This document shows positions 19,398 to 28,686 of a stretch of 53,307 nt of DNA, in pieces. This DNA comes from an uncultured Eubacteriales bacterium. Its GTDB lineage: Bacteria; Bacillota; Clostridia; Lachnospirales; Lachnospiraceae. Within the stretch, counting starts at the first letter, position 1; each line of letters starts with the position of its first letter. The stretch lies in assembly GCA_900316715.1 (NCBI GenBank), contig ONEC01000037.1, forward strand, positions 1 through 53,307. The letters run 5' to 3'. The notes under the pieces were generated by a model, which saw only the letters and a program-made list of their open reading frames with translations, did not search any database and had not been told where the DNA came from. The position numbers and the translations under genes were made by a program.

Positions 19398-20402
19398 CTA
19401 CCAGTTAAGGCTTATTACCTCAGCTTTTCTATCTCTTGTTAGAAGATCATGCATAGCATCCTTAGCCGGATAATCTTCAAAAAGAACCTTGTTTACACCC
19501 TCAACGATAGGCATATCAACTTCATACTTCTTTGCAAGGGCCAGTGCTGCCTTGGCAGAATAAACGCCCTCGACGATCATCTTAACTTCGTCCATAGCTT
19601 CCTGGTACTTCATACCCTGACCGATAAGAATACCGGCTCTTCTGTTACGGCTGTGTACAGAAGCACATGTAACTATCAGATCTCCGATTCCTGAAAGTCC
19701 CGCGAAGGTCCTTGAATGTCCGCCCATCTTGGTTCCAAGGGCACTCATTTCAACGATACCTCTTGTTATCAGAGCCGCTTTGGCATTATCTCCGCATCCC
19801 AATCCGTCTGCAATACCTGCAGCAAGAGCGATAACGTTCTTAACAGCTCCGCCCAGCTCGATTCCGATCATATCAGGGCTAACATATACTCTGAAGAAAT
19901 CTGTCATAAATGTATCCTGGATCATCTCAGCAAGAGCCTTTGTCTTAGCACCCACAACAACAGTTGTAGGCATAAGTTTACCAACCTCTTCAGCGTGGCT
20001 AGGTCCGGAAAGGACAGCAACTCTCGCCTGTGGAATCTCCTGCTCTATAACTTCAGAAAGTCTCATAAGAGAGTTGTCTTCAATACCCTTAGCTACATTT
20101 ACAATCGGAGTACCATCTTCTATATGTGGAAATGCAGCGGCAGCTGTACTTCTTATAAATGGAGAAGGAACAGCCAAAACCACAAGTTCAGCCCCCTTAA
20201 GCGCAAGGCCGATATCAGTTGTAAATTCTACAGTTCCGGGAAGAATAACTCCCGGAAGCTTTGTTTTATGTTCACAGCTGGTCTTAAGCATAGATACTTC
20301 TTCAGGATCTATAGACCATACAGAAAGTTCATGATTATTGCATGTCAGAAGCTTTGTCAGGGCTATGCCCCAGCTGCCTGCTCCGAGTACGCATATTTTC
20401 AT
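19398..20402 (-). CDS. gpsA: Glycerol-3-phosphate dehydrogenase [NAD(P)+]
   Basis: GpsA reduces dihydroxyacetone phosphate to sn-glycerol-3-phosphate, the backbone for phospholipids. The 334-residue protein has the nucleotide-binding VLGAGSWGIALTKLL, the VAKGIEDN segment with the catalytic-region lysine, ELGGAVKNVIALAAGI and SRNRRAG. It follows plsY by 11 bases, which puts glycerol-3-phosphate formation next to its acylation. Confidence 0.96.
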   Translation of the reverse strand: MKICVLGAGSWGIALTKLLTCNNHELSVWSIDPEEVSMLKTSCEHKTKLPGVILPGTVEFTTDIGLALKGAELVVLAVPSPFIRSTAAAAFPHIEDGTPIVNVAKGIEDNSLMRLSEVIEQEIPQARVAVLSGPSHAEEVGKLMPTTVVVGAKTKALAEMIQDTFMTDFFRVYVSPDMIGIELGGAVKNVIALAAGIADGLGCGDNAKAALITRGIVEMSALGTKMGGHSRTFAGLSGIGDLIVTCASVHSRNRRAGILIGQGMKYQEAMDEVKMIVEGVYSAKAALALAKKYEVDMPIVEGVNKVLFEDYPAKDAMHDLLTRDRKAEVISLNW

Positions 20403-20413
20403 TCTTATTTACC

Positions 20414-21106
20414 TCATTTTTCTTCGATTTTTATATCTTCAGATTTATGAAAACTGAATCTGTTTTCTTTACCGTTTATAAGGCGTTTGATATTCTCTTT
20501 ATGTCTGTATACAGAGAGTCCTGCGAATAAAAAGACTATAACGAAGCTTTCCAGCATAGTACGGAAAGACTCCGGATTCGCCCTATCAAAGCACAGAAGT
20601 CCTGCAAAAGAAAACAGTACATAGATAACCGCAAATTCAACCATAAGACATATGGAACCAAGTGAAAGATACTTGGATATTGCCACAGTTGATACAAACA
20701 GCACAAGAAGAATAAGTATCATCCATCCACTGAGAAGTCCGACTATCATACCACTGATAGTTGCTACTCCCTTTCCGCCCTTAAAATGCAGATATATAGG
20801 AAAGATGTGTCCAAGCACTGCACCAAATCCTGTGTAAAGCACATAGATAAGGAATGTATCCGGAAATGCACTCTTAAAGATAAATCTCGTAATAAGACAT
20901 GGAATAAATGATTTGCAAAAATCTCCGATAAAAACCACAAGTCCTGCCTTCGGTCCGAGGACACGAAGTGCATTGGTCATACCAAGATTCTTGCTTCCAT
21001 AATTCCTGATATCCACTCCTTTTATCTTTCCGTAAATAACTCCGGTTTCCAAAAGGCCGCATATATATCCTACTAAAAGACACAGTATTCTATATAAGAC
21101 TGTCAC
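20414..21106 (-). CDS. plsY: Glycerol-3-phosphate acyltransferase PlsY
   Basis: PlsY transfers the acyl group from acyl-phosphate (made by PlsX) to glycerol-3-phosphate in the membrane. The 230-residue protein has five or more hydrophobic segments and the three active-site loops: [32 protein letters not shown] and the later [15 protein letters not shown]. The start is a GTG after GAGAGAGGA and overlaps the der stop by 17 bases. It is slightly longer than usual because of a hydrophilic C-terminal tail of about 20 residues. Confidence 0.95.
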   Translation of the reverse strand: MTVLYRILCLLVGYICGLLETGVIYGKIKGVDIRNYGSKNLGMTNALRVLGPKAGLVVFIGDFCKSFIPCLITRFIFKSAFPDTFLIYVLYTGFGAVLGHIFPIYLHFKGGKGVATISGMIVGLLSGWMILILLVLFVSTVAISKYLSLGSICLMVEFAVIYVLFSFAGLLCFDRANPESFRTMLESFVIVFLFAGLSVYRHKENIKRLINGKENRFSFHKSEDIKIEEK

Positions 21107-22430
21107 TTTTCTTAGTCCTCTCTCTGATAATTATCTTGATAGGAGTACCTTCAAAGAGGAAAGCCTCTCTCAGCTTATTCTCTATGTATCTGACATATGA
21201 GAAATGGGAAAGCTCCTTATCATTTACAAATATAACAAATGTTGGCGGCTTTACCGAAACCTGAGTAATATAGTAAAGCTTAAGTCTCTTACCCTTGTCT
21301 GAAGGCGGATCTGCTGTAGCAACTGCTTCAGCAAGAATCTCATTCAGGACACCGGTCTGAATTCTCATGCATGAATACTGAATAACCGTATCTATAGTAT
21401 CAAACAGCTTTGGAAGACGCTGTCCTGTAACAGCTGATACAAAAAGCATCTTTGCATATGGCATGAAAGAAAACTTTGTCTGTATCTCTTTCTTCATCTT
21501 GTTCATAGTATTGGTATCTTTTTCTATAAGATCCCACTTATTAACTACGACTATCATACCCTTGCCGCGCTCATGTGCTATTCCGGCAATCTTTGTATCC
21601 TGCTCGGTAACACCTTCCTCGGCATCTATAACAAGAACTGCCACATCACATCTTTCAACTGCTGCAACTGTTCTTATGATACTGTATCTTTCGATATCGT
21701 CCTTGATCTTATTCTTGCGTCTCAGACCTGCCGTATCTATAAAGACATATTCATTGCCATTTCTCTTAACTCTTGTATCGATGGCATCTCTTGTAGTACC
21801 GGCAATATTTGATACTATGAGTCTGTCTGTACCAAGGAGCTTGTTGATGATAGATGACTTACCTACATTTGGCTTACCGATAACGGCAACACGAGGTGTA
21901 TCATCCTCTTCCTCATCCAGATCTCCTGTGGCATCCAGCTGCTCAAGAACTGCATCAAGCATATCACCAAGACCTGTCATACCAGATGCAGATACCGGAT
22001 ATGGATCACCTATTCCAAGATTATAGAACTCATATACATAAGGCTCAAACTTCTCATAGCTGTCCACCTTATTAACGCAAAGAACAACAGGCTTGCGTGA
22101 CTTTCTCAGCATGTCAGATACCTGCATATCTGCCGCAGTAACACCACTTCTTACATCAGTAACGAAGATGATTACATCTGCTGTTTCAATTGCTATCTCA
22201 GCCTGTTCTCTCATAGAGCGCATTATGATGTCATCGCTCTCTTTATCAATACCACCTGTATCTACTATAGTAAACTTATGATTAAGCCATTCACAGTCAG
22301 CATAGATTCTATCTCTTGTAACACCCGGAGTGTCCTTTACTATGGCTATGCGTTCACCTGCCAGAGTATTAAAGAGTGTAGACTTACCTACGTTAGGTCT
22401 GCCGACAATGGCTACCATTTTCTTAGCCAT
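21090..22430 (-). CDS. der: Ribosome biogenesis GTPase Der (EngA)
   Basis: Der is a tandem GTPase needed for 50S subunit assembly. The 446-residue protein has two G domains: G1 GRPNVGKST at about 9-17 with DTGGI and NKVD, and the second GKPNVGKSS at about 185 with DTAGLRRK and NKWDL. A C-terminal KH-like domain follows. The length is normal. It follows yraN after about 65 bases and overlaps plsY. Confidence 0.97.
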   Translation of the reverse strand: MAKKMVAIVGRPNVGKSTLFNTLAGERIAIVKDTPGVTRDRIYADCEWLNHKFTIVDTGGIDKESDDIIMRSMREQAEIAIETADVIIFVTDVRSGVTAADMQVSDMLRKSRKPVVLCVNKVDSYEKFEPYVYEFYNLGIGDPYPVSASGMTGLGDMLDAVLEQLDATGDLDEEEDDTPRVAVIGKPNVGKSSIINKLLGTDRLIVSNIAGTTRDAIDTRVKRNGNEYVFIDTAGLRRKNKIKDDIERYSIIRTVAAVERCDVAVLVIDAEEGVTEQDTKIAGIAHERGKGMIVVVNKWDLIEKDTNTMNKMKKEIQTKFSFMPYAKMLFVSAVTGQRLPKLFDTIDTVIQYSCMRIQTGVLNEILAEAVATADPPSDKGKRLKLYYITQVSVKPPTFVIFVNDKELSHFSYVRYIENKLREAFLFEGTPIKIIIRERTKKSDSLI

Positions 22431-22494
22431 AAAAATTCCTCCAATGAATCACTTGTTCAGCATTCACATAAAAACCCTTCATATTCTACCTTAA

Positions 22495-22848
22495 TTAAAA
22501 GGCATTTTCAACATGATTAATCCCACTGCCGGTTATGCCTATACAGTCAAATCTTATGGATGTTGACTCAGGGTTATAGCCTTTAAAGTGCATATATTTA
22601 AGGGCTGTACGCCTTATCTGCTGTATTTTTCTTGCATCCACAGCCTCCAGGGGATCTCCTGCTTTCGCTGAACTTCTGTACTTAACCTCAACAAACACGA
22701 GAGCCTCTCTTGAAAGTGCTATTATATCAATCTCTCCTGTTCTGTCATGAAAGTTTCTGTCCAGAATGGTATATCCCTTAGCTATTAGATAATCTGCCGC
22801 CATATCCTCATAGCGGCTTCCTGTACTTCTTTTATTAGTTTTATCCAA
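22495..22848 (-). CDS. YraN/UPF0102 family nuclease-fold protein
   Basis: YraN-family proteins have a restriction-endonuclease-like fold and no firmly assigned role. The core is visible: GSRYEDMAADYLIAKGYTILDRN, then RTGEIDIIALSREALVFVEVKYRSS, with the acidic residues and the EVK pattern of the fold. I start it at a TTG (22846-22848), which is preceded at nine bases by the strong GAGGAGG. An in-frame ATG 22 codons upstream lies inside rnhB and lacks a site. This gives 117 residues, the usual size. It lies between rnhB and der, as in other Clostridia. Confidence 0.9.
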   Translation of the reverse strand: MDKTNKRSTGSRYEDMAADYLIAKGYTILDRNFHDRTGEIDIIALSREALVFVEVKYRSSAKAGDPLEAVDARKIQQIRRTALKYMHFKGYNPESTSIRFDCIGITGSGINHVENAF

Positions 22849-22871
22849 GGAGCAGCACCTCCTCACTAAAT

Positions 22872-23666
22872 CTATACGAAGTTCTTTATAAAGCTTCTTC
22901 TGTGGGCCGGACATGGTCCCATAGTTTTGATGGCTTCAATATGTTCAGCTGAACCATAGCCCTTATTCTTGGCAAAGCCATAACCCGGATACTTCTCATC
23001 CAGTTTTACCATCAGTCTGTCTCTTGTAACCTTTGCCACAATACTTGCAGCAGCTATGGATATGGACTTTGTATCTCCCTTAATTATAGGATACTGCTCT
23101 ATATCCAGCTCCTTTATCGGAAATGCATCTACCAATATAAAATCCGGCTTCACAGACAGCTTAAGAGCGGCCATCTTCATGGCATCACTGTCAGCCGGTG
23201 CTATTCCCATATCATCTATCTCCTGCTCAGAATGCATGCCGCAGGCAACAGATATAGCTTTATCCATTATTATATCAAAGAGTTCTTCTCTTTTTTCTTC
23301 TGAAAGCTGCTTGGAATCATTTACATAGGGGATCATAAGTCCATGAGGAAGCACAACTGCAGCCGTAACGATAGGACCTGCAAGAGGGCCACGTCCCACT
23401 TCATCAATTCCCGCTATGTACTGTCTGTCATAAAAACGGCTCTCAAAGTCGATCATTGCTGAAAGACGGCTTTTCTCCTGAGCAAGTTTCTTCTGCTGTG
23501 TCTCAGCACTCTTAACCAGCTTTACCACTCCGGACCTTTCATCCAGAGAATATTCCTCGCAAAAATCAATATAGGAATTAATAGCAAAGTCCAGTCCGCC
23601 CTCTTTATATAGATTCAGGCCTTTAATCTCAGCCAGCTTATTCTTTATATCTGTAATAGATTCCAT
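22872..23666 (-). CDS. rnhB: Ribonuclease HII
   Basis: RNase HII removes RNA from RNA/DNA hybrids, including single ribonucleotides in DNA. The catalytic core shows IAGIDEVGRGPLAGP (DE of the DEDD motif), VNDSKQLSEEKRE and the later acidic DAFPIKEL and SIVAKVTRDR. An N-terminal extension of about 95 residues precedes the core, as in the Bacillus and Clostridium form. The start is the ATG of MESITDIKNKL, with GGGGGC just upstream; an earlier ATG 12 codons up is less supported. Length 264 residues. Confidence 0.95.
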   Translation of the reverse strand: MESITDIKNKLAEIKGLNLYKEGGLDFAINSYIDFCEEYSLDERSGVVKLVKSAETQQKKLAQEKSRLSAMIDFESRFYDRQYIAGIDEVGRGPLAGPIVTAAVVLPHGLMIPYVNDSKQLSEEKREELFDIIMDKAISVACGMHSEQEIDDMGIAPADSDAMKMAALKLSVKPDFILVDAFPIKELDIEQYPIIKGDTKSISIAAASIVAKVTRDRLMVKLDEKYPGYGFAKNKGYGSAEHIEAIKTMGPCPAHRRSFIKNFV

Positions 23667-23741
23667 GATGCCCCCAAAATATCTTAAGTCAAACCGCATC
23701 ATCAGGCAGGTTCACCATCTGCTTAATGATGCGGCGTATAA

Positions 23742-24695
23742 TTACTTAATCTTACCAAATTTTCCTATAGGCGCTATTCTGAATACCGCCTTACCGATAA
23801 TATCTTCTTTCTTGATATTACCAACATCCGATCTTCGGCTGTCATTACTGTTGTTACGGTTATCTCCAAGAACAAAATACTCATCATGAGCAAGGGTCAC
23901 CTTGCTTCCTGCGATTCCCGGATCATTGATAGTCTCAAGTCCATAATTTTCTTCCAGAAGCTCACCGTTAATATATATATTTCCATCCTGAATCTGTACA
24001 GTCTCACCAGGAAGTCCTATGACTCTCTTGATGAACAGGATGTCGCTTCCCTTCTTATATGGGAAAACGATTACATCAAATCTCTCCGGCTCTCCGAATG
24101 TATATGAAAGCTTGTCTACCCAGAGTGAATCCTCATTCTGAAGAGTTGACTCCATGGACTGACCGCTTACCACTACCTTCTGACCTACAAAGGTAACTAT
24201 AAGGAACGCAAGAAGAATGACAACTCCCATATATACTACAGTATTAAGAAGTTCCTTAACCACATTAAACTGTGGATCACGTTCACCCTTCTTATGTCTT
24301 CTTTTACGCTTCTTCTTTTCTTCTTCCTCAGATTCTTCAGGCTTTACTTCTTCCTCTGAAGTACTCTCAGAACTTACCGCAGCCGGTTCTTCTGACTTTT
24401 CATCAGACTTTTCATCAGGCTTTTCTTCTGACTCAGCCTTAGGAGTTTCTTCTGATGCTTTATTCTTTTCGTCATACCCCTTAAGAATCTCATCAAGAGA
24501 CTGCTCACGTCCAAAATCCTCTCCCAGCATATCAGGAGTGAATCCAAGCTTCTCAGCCTCACGGAGCATCTTCTCTCTCTTTTTATCTTCCTTAAGAGCC
24601 TTCTTTGCTGCCTTCTTCTCAGCACGAGATATTTCTTTATCTGCACCGGAAGCGATTATGTCGTCATAATCTGTTTTCTCATCATCAAATAACAA
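23742..24695 (-). CDS. lepB: Signal peptidase I with a long charged N-terminal extension
   Basis: Signal peptidase I removes signal peptides from exported proteins at the outer face of the membrane. The protease domain shows the nucleophile in SGQSMESTL (Ser180), the general base in FIKRVIGLPGE (Lys223) and the late motif GDNRNNSNDSR. One membrane helix lies at about 151-172. Unusually, about 140 residues precede it: a lysine-rich segment, then a Glu/Lys/Ser-rich acidic stretch, then a basic KKRKRRHKK patch. That makes 317 residues, against about 180-200 for a typical single-helix form. A second, short lepB lies 0.9 kb away on the other side of rbgA. Confidence 0.94.
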   Translation of the reverse strand: MLFDDEKTDYDDIIASGADKEISRAEKKAAKKALKEDKKREKMLREAEKLGFTPDMLGEDFGREQSLDEILKGYDEKNKASEETPKAESEEKPDEKSDEKSEEPAAVSSESTSEEEVKPEESEEEEKKKRKRRHKKGERDPQFNVVKELLNTVVYMGVVILLAFLIVTFVGQKVVVSGQSMESTLQNEDSLWVDKLSYTFGEPERFDVIVFPYKKGSDILFIKRVIGLPGETVQIQDGNIYINGELLEENYGLETINDPGIAGSKVTLAHDEYFVLGDNRNNSNDSRRSDVGNIKKEDIIGKAVFRIAPIGKFGKIK

Positions 24696-24715
24696 CGTCT
24701 TAACCTCTCACTCAA

Positions 24716-25573
24716 TTAGTCTGCTCTGTCAAGTGTAATCCTTCCAAGTCTGCCGCTTCTTAAGTCATCGAGTATAAGCTTTGATGCTCTTAAGTAATCC
24801 GGCTCTCCACCCTTCTTCAGACATTTCCTGTCTATAGCTATTCCATCCAGGATACTAAGAGTATCAGCCTCAGGTGTAATAGCCACATTTTCAAGTTTAT
24901 ACCTGTCACTAAGCAGATTGCAATAATATTTTTGAAGATACTTTATCAGTTCAAATGCAATATCATTGATATCTAATATATTATCGTTTATTGAGCCGAT
25001 AAATGCAAGCTTATATCCTACGGTCTGGTCTTCAAATTTCGGCCAGAGAATACCAGGGGTATCAAGAAGGTTCAGATCATTTGATATTCTGATCCACTGA
25101 TTTCCCTTTGTAACACCGGGCTTGTTGCCGGTTTTAGCTGAAGCTCTTCCTACAAAGGAATTTATAAATGTAGACTTTCCGACATTAGGTATTCCGCAGA
25201 CCATAGCCTTAACAGGTCTATTCATAATGCCCTTTCGTCTGTCACGTTCTATCTTTTCCTTGCAGGCTTCTCTTACAGCTGCATTTACCTTAAGAGCCTC
25301 CTTACGATTACGGGAATCAAGGGTTACAACCTGATAACCCTCACCCTTAAAATGATTCAGCCATTTTTTTGTTTCTACAGGATCAGCAAGATCTATCTTA
25401 TTAAGAAGAAGAACCCTGCCCTTACCGTTACATAAAGGAGTAATGTCAGGATTTCTGCTTGATAAAGGAACTCTTGCATCAAGAATCTCTATTATGCAGT
25501 CTACAAGCTTAAGCTCTTCCTGCATCTTTCTCTTTGCTCCGGTCATATGACCCGGATACCAGTTTATATCCAT
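24716..25573 (-). CDS. rbgA: Ribosome biogenesis GTPase RbgA (YlqF)
   Basis: RbgA is a circularly permuted GTPase for late 50S assembly. It begins MDINWYPGHMTGAKRKM, a family signature, and shows its G motifs in permuted order: NKIDL (G4) first, then GIPNVGKST (G1) and DTPGILWPKF (G3). The C-terminal ribosome-binding domain follows. It lies between the two lepB genes, close to rplS, which is the usual Firmicutes arrangement. 285 residues is normal. Confidence 0.96.
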   Translation of the reverse strand: MDINWYPGHMTGAKRKMQEELKLVDCIIEILDARVPLSSRNPDITPLCNGKGRVLLLNKIDLADPVETKKWLNHFKGEGYQVVTLDSRNRKEALKVNAAVREACKEKIERDRRKGIMNRPVKAMVCGIPNVGKSTFINSFVGRASAKTGNKPGVTKGNQWIRISNDLNLLDTPGILWPKFEDQTVGYKLAFIGSINDNILDINDIAFELIKYLQKYYCNLLSDRYKLENVAITPEADTLSILDGIAIDRKCLKKGGEPDYLRASKLILDDLRSGRLGRITLDRAD

Positions 25574-25585
25574 AATTACCTCTGT

Positions 25586-26182
25586 TTATTTTATCTTTCC
25601 GGCTTCATCCTTCGGAAGAAGTCTATATACAATCTTACCTTTAATCTCGTTCTTCTGGACATTTCCAAAGTTGATAAACCTTGAATCCTCACTGTTGGCA
25701 GGATTATCGCCCAGAACGAAATACTCTTCATCACCAAGCTTTACAGGACTGTTAAGGCGGCCTTCAAGGTCCACGTATTTGCAAGGAATATCATCATCCA
25801 CCTGCTGTCCGTTGACTACAAGTATTCCTCCCACAAGGGATACTGTATCTCCCGGAAGCCCTATAACACGCTTGATATCATAATACTCGTTGGAACCGAA
25901 TCTCTTAATAGCTACTATATCATAGCGCTCGATATCACCTACAAGATAAGCAAATCGGCTCATGATCAGTTCATCTTCATTATGGAGTGTTCCCTCCATA
26001 GAAGGACCTGACATATATACAGTACAGAAGAAAAAGGCATAGAAAGCATAACCCAGAACAGCTGCAGCAAGCACCACAAGCATGTAGTTAAGGGCCTTAC
26101 GCTTCTTGCGAGAGGTTTTCTTCTTTTCCTCAAGCTCTCCACGAAGAAGATATTCTATTGAATTCTTATCCTTCTTTGCCAA
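25586..26182 (-). CDS. lepB: Signal peptidase I (short form)
   Basis: This second signal peptidase has 198 residues: a basic cytoplasmic head, one membrane helix at about 33-53, the nucleophile in SGPSMEGTL (Ser61), the base in YDIKRVIGLPGD (Lys104) and GDNPANSEDSR. The start is a TTG preceded by GGGAG at six bases. An ATG overlapping that site is out of frame. It follows the rplS terminator by a few bases, so it is expressed by readthrough or from a promoter not recognised here. Confidence 0.94.
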   Translation of the reverse strand: MAKKDKNSIEYLLRGELEEKKKTSRKKRKALNYMLVVLAAAVLGYAFYAFFFCTVYMSGPSMEGTLHNEDELIMSRFAYLVGDIERYDIVAIKRFGSNEYYDIKRVIGLPGDTVSLVGGILVVNGQQVDDDIPCKYVDLEGRLNSPVKLGDEEYFVLGDNPANSEDSRFINFGNVQKNEIKGKIVYRLLPKDEAGKIK

Positions 26183-26197
26183 GTTCGTCTCCCATTA

Positions 26198-26229
26198 GTA
26201 AAAGAACCGGAGCTGATGCTCCGGTTCTT
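26198..26229 (-). terminator. Intrinsic terminator after rplS
   Basis: A 12-base-pair stem (AAGAACCGGAGC paired with its complement) and a four-base loop are followed on the minus strand by a short T run. It lies about ten bases beyond the rplS stop, directly before the second lepB. Confidence 0.85.
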
Positions 26230-26240
26230 TAATTTTTTAA

Positions 26241-26600
26241 TTATTTAATAATTTCCTTAACCTTAGCTGCCTTACCAACTCTATCACGAAGATAGTAGAG
26301 CTTAGCACGTCTAGCCTTACCACGTCTTACAACAGTAACCTTCTCTACAAGTGGAGAATTAACCGGCCATGTCTTCTCAACGCCTACGCCGTTAGAATTC
26401 TTTCTAACTGTGAATGTCTGTCTAGCTCCTGTACCCTGAACCTTGATAACTGTTCCTTCGAATACCTGGATTCTTGACTTCTCACCTTCCTTGATGAGAG
26501 CTGATACCTTAACAGTATCACCTACGTTAAACTCAAGTGGTGTCTCTCTGAGCTGAGCATCCTCGATGCCCTTGATGATTTCCTCGTAACTCTTACTCAT
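26241..26600 (-). CDS. rplS: 50S ribosomal protein L19
   Basis: bL19 sits at the 30S-50S interface. The 119-residue protein contains [46 protein letters not shown] and the C-terminal [22 protein letters not shown], all diagnostic. The ATG follows GGAGG at about seven bases. A leader of about 120 bases with a stem-loop lies upstream and a terminator follows. Confidence 0.97.
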   Translation of the reverse strand: MSKSYEEIIKGIEDAQLRETPLEFNVGDTVKVSALIKEGEKSRIQVFEGTVIKVQGTGARQTFTVRKNSNGVGVEKTWPVNSPLVEKVTVVRRGKARRAKLYYLRDRVGKAAKVKEIIK

Positions 26601-26677
26601 GTTACAAACCTCCGTCTATTAAAAAATTCGGACGTTCTTGCAATCACTTACATCAGCTTATATAATAATGCCTCTAA

Positions 26678-26716
26678 GGGCTTAGTTCCTGACAATTGCA
26701 GCGGACCGTCTTAAGC
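26678..26716 (-). ncRNA. Candidate structured leader upstream of rplS
   Basis: On the minus strand the rplS 5' leader can fold with outer arms GCTTA/TAAGC and inner GUCC/GGAAC (one bulged base) around a loop holding GCTGCAATTGTCA. L19 leaders are known in Firmicutes as autoregulatory elements. I am not certain the consensus matches, so this is a position- and fold-based suggestion. Confidence 0.35.
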
Positions 26717-26725
26717 AACTCAGAT

Positions 26726-26754
26726 ATATTAACATAACCTATTATCAAATGCAA
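26726..26754 (-). promoter_or_regulatory. Weak candidate promoter for rplS
   Basis: On the minus strand TTGCAT (26749-26754) and TAATAT (26726-26731) are 17 bases apart at the 3' end of the kinase gene, just upstream of the rplS leader stem. Both hexamers deviate from consensus. Confidence 0.35.
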
Positions 26755-27907
26755 GGGGAATTTTTATATCTATTTTAAGTCCCGGTTCTGCATTTATAAA
26801 TTGTACTGTACCATTCATCTTTTCTACAAGTTCTCTTACTATATACAGACCAAGACCGGAACCATTCTCTTCTCCGACATTCCTGCCTCTGTAGAACTTG
26901 TCTGTTATAAATGGAATCTCAGCATCATCTATTCCCGGACCAAAATCCCTGAAGCTTATATTTACTATATTCTTCCCTGATGATTCGTCAGGAATCTCGC
27001 GAAGACTTATCTCTACTTTAGTGCGGGCATACTTCTCAGCATTATTCTTAAGATTCTCAAAGACCTGAAGCAGCCGCTTGGGATCCGCAGATATATATAT
27101 ACCTTCACTCTTAGGAAGTGAGATATTTACATCCTGTTCATTTACATAGAGAGCTCTGACCCTCTTATCAATAAACTGAGCTATATCCAGCTTTTCTAAT
27201 TTCACATCCAGCTTATTCATTTCGGATATGGAATGTATAAAGAGATCGTTGGTAAGTCTGGTCACTTCATCACACTTCTCCATAATGATCCTGAGATACT
27301 TCTCCTTCTTTTCCGGAGTACTGTCCATATTCGCTTCAAAGGCTTCTGCATAAGCTCTTATAGATGCAATCGGTGTCTTTATATCATGGGACAGGGAGGA
27401 TATAACAGTCTTGTTATTCTCTATGGCATTCTTCTCGCCCTCACGTTTACGGGCCAACTCGCGCCTCATATTATCAAATGCCCATGTAAAATCCCCGAAA
27501 TAATTCCCACGTGACACCTTCAGTGGTTTATCAAAATTCCCTTTTGAAAGTTCAGAGGCATAACTTTTAAGTTCATCAAAGGGTTTAAGTACTCTTTTAT
27601 AGATGTAAAGACAGGTAAGAAATAAAACAAGAATCATAACCGCCGCAGTTACAGTTATCATGATGACAGCAAACCGGCTCTCAGAACTCTCCACGTTATA
27701 GTTTCTGATTCTTTCCGTCGTAACGAGAATTCCATCCATATCACCTTTTTCCGCCAGTTTATCGATGGTATCCGAATCGACAGTTATATTCCTTGCCGTC
27801 TCTTCCCTGGCCAAATATACCTTATCGACTATGTGGATCATATATAAAGCCGCAAGAACTATTATGACCGCCGCAGCAGCAGCCGGTATAAAAATCCGTT
27901 TACTCAT
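26729..27907 (-). CDS. Sensor histidine kinase (OmpR-partner type)
   Basis: This 392-residue kinase has two membrane helices (about 6-25 and 79-103) flanking a short external loop of about 50 residues. HAMP (about 104-155), HisKA with SSLSHDIKTP (His174) and HATPase_c with NLKNNAEKYA, FGPGIDD and GSGLGL follow. It starts at an ATG that overlaps the regulator's TGA. It is the last gene of an ABC ATPase-permease-regulator-kinase run, and it probably senses a compound handled by that transporter. Bacitracin- or peptide-sensing systems have this layout, but the ligand cannot be read from the sequence. Confidence 0.92.
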   Translation of the reverse strand: MSKRIFIPAAAAAVIIVLAALYMIHIVDKVYLAREETARNITVDSDTIDKLAEKGDMDGILVTTERIRNYNVESSESRFAVIMITVTAAVMILVLFLTCLYIYKRVLKPFDELKSYASELSKGNFDKPLKVSRGNYFGDFTWAFDNMRRELARKREGEKNAIENNKTVISSLSHDIKTPIASIRAYAEAFEANMDSTPEKKEKYLRIIMEKCDEVTRLTNDLFIHSISEMNKLDVKLEKLDIAQFIDKRVRALYVNEQDVNISLPKSEGIYISADPKRLLQVFENLKNNAEKYARTKVEISLREIPDESSGKNIVNISFRDFGPGIDDAEIPFITDKFYRGRNVGEENGSGLGLYIVRELVEKMNGTVQFINAEPGLKIDIKIPLAFDNRLC

Positions 27908-28584
27908 CACGCCTCCAAAATATAGCCAACCTTAAATACAGTTTTAATATATTGCGGTTTCGAAGGATTCTCCTCCAGCTTTTCTCTGAGCCATCTTATA
28001 TGGACAGTCAGCGTTGATGCATCCACTTCGCTGAAAGCTCCCCATACTTCACTCACGATTTTTTCCTTCTCTATAGCCATTCCCATATTACGACACAGGA
28101 AAGCCAGAAGGTCAAATTCTTTCAAAGACAGAGACACAGGACTTCCTCCCTTTGTAACGACTCTTGACGATGCATTTACCTCAACATCACCAAATCTGAA
28201 TATCTCATCCTGTTCATCTGAACCATAGGTTCTCTTGATAATTGCATTTACACGGGCAAGAAGTTCCTTCATGGAATACGGCTTCGGAATATAATCATCG
28301 CCGCCCATCTCAAAGCCGGTTACTCTGTCATCTACAGATGTGCGTGCGCTGGCAAAGATTACCGGAACATTTGATACTTTTCTTAGTTCCTGACAGATTT
28401 CAAACCCGGTAGTATCCGGAAGGTTTATATCAAGTATTATCAGATCAAACTTTCTATCTGTAAGGATATTATATGCCTCTTCCGCACTAAAACACCTTTC
28501 TACTGCGTAATCATAATCTCTCAGCATATCCGCCGTTATATCAGATAAAGCTTCATCATCGTCAACAATAAGAATGCTTCTCAT
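27907..28584 (-). CDS. Response regulator, OmpR/PhoB family
   Basis: The receiver domain (about 1-120) has the acidic pocket DDD at 8-10, the phosphoacceptor Asp52 in ILDINLP and Lys in KPYS. A winged-helix DNA-binding domain follows (VSLSLKEFDLLAFL ... STLTVHIRWLREKLE ... VFKVGYILE). The start is the ATG of MRSILIVDDDE, behind a strong GGAGGAGG; an upstream in-frame ATG is not supported. A candidate target is the 15-base palindrome in front of the ABC transporter operon at 31945-31959. Confidence 0.95.
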   Translation of the reverse strand: MRSILIVDDDEALSDITADMLRDYDYAVERCFSAEEAYNILTDRKFDLIILDINLPDTTGFEICQELRKVSNVPVIFASARTSVDDRVTGFEMGGDDYIPKPYSMKELLARVNAIIKRTYGSDEQDEIFRFGDVEVNASSRVVTKGGSPVSLSLKEFDLLAFLCRNMGMAIEKEKIVSEVWGAFSEVDASTLTVHIRWLREKLEENPSKPQYIKTVFKVGYILEA

Positions 28585-28617
28585 AAAAGCCTCCTCCAAA
28601 ATTTCATCACGCAAATC

Positions 28618-28643
28618 ATGGCAGCGCACCCAGGCGCTGCCAT
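28618..28643 (-). other. Stable hairpin between the ABC permease and the regulator gene
   Basis: A perfect ten-base-pair palindromic stem, ATGGCAGCGC/GCGCTGCCAT, has a six-base loop. It lies between the permease stop and the regulator start. No T run follows on the minus strand, so it is more likely an RNA stability or processing element than a terminator. Confidence 0.6.
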
Positions 28644-28686
28644 ATATAATTTTATATTAACCCATCACATATATCAAGCAAGTCAG

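Noticed and set aside
19716..20450. Plus-strand frames of 201-244 codons opposite gpsA
   Set aside because: Shadow frames; the gpsA protein on the other strand has all family motifs.
24217..24669. 150-codon plus-strand frame opposite lepB
   Set aside because: Serine/phenylalanine-rich shadow of the acidic lepB tail.
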